Shown in pieces: positions 61,658 through 64,000 of a stretch of DNA of 64,000 nucleotides. A program made the position numbers and the translations under genes. Source of the DNA: an uncultured Saprospiraceae bacterium (GTDB taxonomy: Bacteria; Bacteroidota; Bacteroidia; Chitinophagales; Saprospiraceae). The stretch's first letter is position 1. Each line of letters opens with the position of its first letter. Location: positions 62,001 through 126,000 of the forward strand of contig CALGAW010000013.1 of NCBI GenBank assembly GCA_937959115.1, in the 5' to 3' direction. The notes beneath the pieces are model-generated. The model saw only the letters and a program-made list of their open reading frames with translations. It ran no database searches and was not told where the DNA came from.

Positions 61658-62794
61658 TTACTTGTGGCCAGCAATCCACTCTAGTTCGTGTGCTTCCCGT
61701 GCGATGGGCACCTCAAGTTTGTTAATCATTCGTTCTAACACCTTAGTAGGCACTACGTGTTTCCGACCTCGATTTTGATGCAGCAGTTGTTGGTAGGGCA
61801 CTTCTAAGTAGACAATGCGCACCCGCCCACCGTAATCAGTAAACAGTGAAACCCATTTCTGCCGAATATCGGTCGTGAGATTTGTTGCATTAAAAACAAA
61901 GGATTGCCGAGCGCGCATAAAGACCTTTGCTTGCTCCTTGCCAAGCTGAATAACTTTCCCATTACCGCGCTTGTCTGTAGGGGAGATCTTATTGGCTCGT
62001 CGGATCGCATCAAGTGACAACATGGGTAGGTCTAGGTTTTGCTTAACATAAGTATCCTTGCCCGTTCCAGGCAAAGCACTAAGCATCACCACTTCAAATT
62101 TCAAATCGTTAAATGGTTTATAGCTTGGTGCAATATTGTCACGATTTAAGTACAAAAATCGCCCATAGTCGGATTGAAATGGATAATTGGACTCCCAGCA
62201 TTGATTTTCACGACACAGCTCTTCGAACAAGTCGATTTTTAGTAAAATCTCTTCTTGGTCTAAGCAGATTCGTCCGAGCATATCTGCCCTTGCCAACATT
62301 GCCAAAAGCCTAGTATTTAGCATTGTAGATGCATTGATTACTGCTTTCACTGGATCTGGCTTCTCTATTGCCCATATCGGCAATCCATGATGCCGAACCA
62401 ACTTGCAAATTTCCTCTCTCACTTTAAAAGGAGCGTTTAGCTCGCGGTACAGAAAGCTCCTGGCTGTAAACTCGCCTCGCCTAGCGTGACTGGGTGAGAC
62501 AATGCGTTCTCTGCCATCAATTACTTCCTTCTTGGTAGTCGACCGTTTTTCAACATCATGCAACAGCGCAGCGGTAAACAGTATCTGCTTGTGCTGTTCA
62601 TCCAATGCCTGATAATCTTTTAGATTGTGTAATGCCTCTACCACCATTTTAGTATGGACCTGTACATTGCCTTCAGCGTGCCATTCAGGATCTTGAGGCA
62701 CATCACGCATGTCTTTAAACCAAGTAAAATTTGATTCAATAGCCTGCCAATTGATTGGCTCATTAGGGTTATATGTAGGGAATTTCCAGATCAT
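61658..62794 (-). CDS. HD-Pnk: HD phosphoesterase plus polynucleotide kinase RNA end-healing enzyme
   Basis: A 378-residue two-domain protein with the same architecture as the characterised Runella slithyformis HD-Pnk. Residues about 35-175 are an HD domain: His47, HD pair His79-Asp80 (LLHDVEKR), RHHGLP (His135-136) and Asp171 (RADMLGR). Residues about 232-378 are a P-loop polynucleotide kinase: Walker A LPGTGKDT (241-248), SLDAIRR with the general acid/base-type Asp262 and Arg265, and NRGRKH lid residues near 341-346. The family removes 2',3'-cyclic phosphate and phosphorylates 5'-OH ends. Its ATG overlaps the stop of the upstream RNA ligase gene (ATGA), so the pair is one repair unit. Confidence 0.85.
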   Translation of the reverse strand: MIWKFPTYNPNEPINWQAIESNFTWFKDMRDVPQDPEWHAEGNVQVHTKMVVEALHNLKDYQALDEQHKQILFTAALLHDVEKRSTTKKEVIDGRERIVSPSHARRGEFTARSFLYRELNAPFKVREEICKLVRHHGLPIWAIEKPDPVKAVINASTMLNTRLLAMLARADMLGRICLDQEEILLKIDLFEELCRENQCWESNYPFQSDYGRFLYLNRDNIAPSYKPFNDLKFEVVMLSALPGTGKDTYVKQNLDLPMLSLDAIRRANKISPTDKRGNGKVIQLGKEQAKVFMRARQSFVFNATNLTTDIRQKWVSLFTDYGGRVRIVYLEVPYQQLLHQNRGRKHVVPTKVLERMINKLEVPIAREAHELEWIAGHK

Positions 62795-63591
62795 GGCATT
62801 CCTAGGTGTTCATAACCATACCAGTTATATTTGGTATAATCGCTTAGTGAAGCGGCTTTCCAAGTTTTTGTCCAATGGATGTTTGTTTTAACATGTGCTT
62901 GACGCACCAGTTTGAACAAGTTATTAAATTCATTAATGGCTACAGGGATCACGCCATCATTTTTCTGATATGCATCAATGTTTCTGATTACAAATCCCTC
63001 AGAGCAGGAATGCCCAGTTTCAGGGTCGAATCCTCCTAGTAGACCAGATGTTTGGGTGCTTTCTTCCCAAGTCATGCCAAGGTTTTTTATCAGCCAATCA
63101 GCCAATAGTTTATTTTCGTTGGTGACTTCTTTGTACATCGATTTCAGTGTAGTAGTTATCTCAATTTCAGGAACGGTTGGAAAATCAAGCAAAGCAGCAT
63201 AAAACTTAACTTCTTCCCAAGAGAGCCACCGATCTCCTTCTCGTACTGCAAACACATAGAAGTAGGATTCTAGCTCCTTGTAAGCGATGGAGTGTATTCC
63301 GTACATGTTTTCACCAAAAATCTCTAGTTCCTTCAAGTCGTTTTTGATCAACTCCCAGCGTTCGCGCATTGGTTTATCCCAAGGATGTACTGAAGGACTC
63401 GTGTGCGATCTGGCAAATACCCCATGTTTATTAAAGCAATTATTCTGTCCATCTAATTTTTCCGTAAGTACCAATTGCTCCATATCAGCGAAGGCTTTCA
63501 CATATCCATTGGGCATAAGTCGGTCATCGGAGGTGGTTCCTAGGCTGATTTGTCCGTGGAGCGTTCGTCCATATTTCCTTGACTCATTCAT
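62791..63591 (-). CDS. ATP-dependent RNA ligase (RNA_ligase family)
   Basis: A 266-residue nucleotidyltransferase of the RNA_ligase (Rnl2-like) family. Start at ATG 63591; a GTG one codon earlier is ignored. Motif I is TEKLDGQN with lysine 45 as the AMP-accepting nucleophile; motif Ia Arg61 (ARSHTS); motif III IFGENMYG (91-98, Glu94); motif IV SEGFVIRN (197-204, Glu198); motif V FKLVR (226-230, Lys227). All ligase motifs are intact. It seals 5'-phosphate and 3'-OH ends. It overlaps HD-Pnk by 4 bases, suggesting sealing and healing are coproduced to repair cleaved RNA such as tRNA cut by ribotoxins. Confidence 0.9.
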   Translation of the reverse strand: MNESRKYGRTLHGQISLGTTSDDRLMPNGYVKAFADMEQLVLTEKLDGQNNCFNKHGVFARSHTSPSVHPWDKPMRERWELIKNDLKELEIFGENMYGIHSIAYKELESYFYVFAVREGDRWLSWEEVKFYAALLDFPTVPEIEITTTLKSMYKEVTNENKLLADWLIKNLGMTWEESTQTSGLLGGFDPETGHSCSEGFVIRNIDAYQKNDGVIPVAINEFNNLFKLVRQAHVKTNIHWTKTWKAASLSDYTKYNWYGYEHLGMP

Positions 63592-63882
63592 CACTTATAA
63601 GGTTATGTCCAATCAACTGAGAAAATAGGAAGAAAGTTCCTTAAGAGTAGTCAATTTCTCAAGCCCCTCCGTTTTCTGATCTAAAAAAAAGTACAATCCG
63701 ATATGCAATTAGTTATTATTTTGATTGGTACGATTCCTAATTGCGATGTTGTAATGGGAATATGGCCAACCTCTTTTCAGGCTTATAATCTTTGGGTTCC
63801 CAATTTATTGAACTTACCTGCCAGTATATTCGGAAACAAAGAAATTAAAAGATTAATGGGTTTGGCTATGTATCACTCAAGC
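63592..63882. other. intergenic region
   Basis: About 290 bases upstream of the RNA ligase gene and before the truncated ORF. I see no promoter consensus, repeat or RNA gene. A plus-strand frame at 63703-63900 is not supported. Confidence 0.4.
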
Positions 63883-63999
63883 TCATCTGCTGGTACATGA
63901 ATCACCTTCAACGCAACACGCACAATGACAAGAAAGTTCTTGGCGCCTTTCTAAAGTGTTCAATTTGACTGCTGCACCTCCTAGTGTGTTAATACGATG
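63883..63999 (-). CDS. C-terminus of a Cys-rich protein, truncated by window edge
   Basis: The minus strand is open from the window edge to a TGA at 63883-63885, about 38 codons. The visible C-terminus reads RINTLGGAAVKLNTLERRQ then LSCHCACCVEGDSCTSR, with five cysteines in ten residues. The pattern HCxCCxxGxSC is unusual, and could be a metal-binding tail or a Cys-rich product peptide. It vaguely recalls the Cys-rich C-terminus of ArsS-like radical SAM proteins, which would fit beside arsM, but spacing differs and this is not a call. Being partial, its family cannot be determined. Confidence 0.4.
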   Translation of the reverse strand, partial: HRINTLGGAAVKLNTLERRQELSCHCACCVEGDSCTSR

Positions 64000-64000
64000 C

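Noticed and set aside
63703-63900. Plus-strand 65-codon frame upstream of the window edge
   Set aside because: Composition is unlike coding sequence, there is no family resemblance, and it overlaps the more protein-like minus-strand Cys-rich frame.

Overview
The window is AT-rich bacterial chromosome with the marks of Bacteroidota. It carries proteins with type IX secretion (T9SS) C-terminal sorting domains, a SusC-like TonB receptor with STN and carboxypeptidase-regulatory-like N-terminal domains, a FecI/FecR signalling pair, DUF4249 and DUF4974, ribosomal protein S16 with an Ala/Glu-rich tail, and promoters of the form TTTG-N19/20-TAnnTTTG instead of E. coli -35/-10 boxes. Shine-Dalgarno sequences are essentially absent. 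The gene families (long helical 480-aa protein, VEHRNH-type C-terminal module, TPR-CHAT protein, CBM/GH surface proteins) fit Saprospiria best; that placement is an inference. No rRNA, tRNA, CRISPR array, insertion sequence or prophage was seen.

Layout. 1-9.8 kb: end of an S9 peptidase, two T9SS surface proteins, a small zinc-ribbon gene behind a tiny coupled ORF, and a duplicated motif-plus-hairpin element. 9.8-11.9 kb: rpsP-rimM-trmD translation/tRNA operon with a clear promoter, leader hairpin and internal terminator. 12-17.6 kb: two large secreted carbohydrate-active proteins sharing a C-terminal module. 17.7-24.3 kb: envelope redox and lipoprotein genes (thioredoxin-like proteins, lipoprotein MsrB, a histidine-rich lipoprotein methyltransferase), NamZ and fmt. 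24.3-27 kb: DUF697/SHOCT protein, Asp-box protein and a small unknown. 27-32.8 kb: a surface-signalling operon idi - ECF sigma - FecR - TonB receptor - DUF4249 lipoprotein. 33-39 kb: CYTH protein, LpxR-like deacylase, PKD protein, transglutaminase-like protein, FAD-linked aldonolactone-type oxidase, VOC protein. 39-44.1 kb: TPR-CHAT protein with DUF192 protein, MerR regulator, M23 peptidase. 44.3-48.4 kb: alaS-gatB with no gap. 48.6-54.7 kb: RiPP-like small ORF, TPR histidine kinase, ankyrin protein, asparaginase fused to a B-type lectin, ClbS-like protein. 54.7-60 kb: lipoprotein amidase and a T9SS reprolysin-like metalloprotease. 60-64 kb: ArsM of the arsenosugar type, then an RNA end-healing/sealing pair (HD-Pnk plus RNA ligase), then the C-terminus of a Cys-rich protein cut by the window edge.

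The most notable items are the overlapping HD-Pnk/RNA ligase cassette next to ArsM, the tandem 20-nt motif with variable hairpins at 9601-9797, the asparaginase-lectin fusion, the His-rich exported methyltransferase, a 52-bp dispersed repeat present twice, and a short Cys-containing ORF with a RiPP-leader-like N-terminus downstream of gatB. Many starts given here are internal ATGs, chosen over upstream TTG/GTG extensions because signal peptides or family N-termini begin there. All positions, lengths and alignments were derived by eye.
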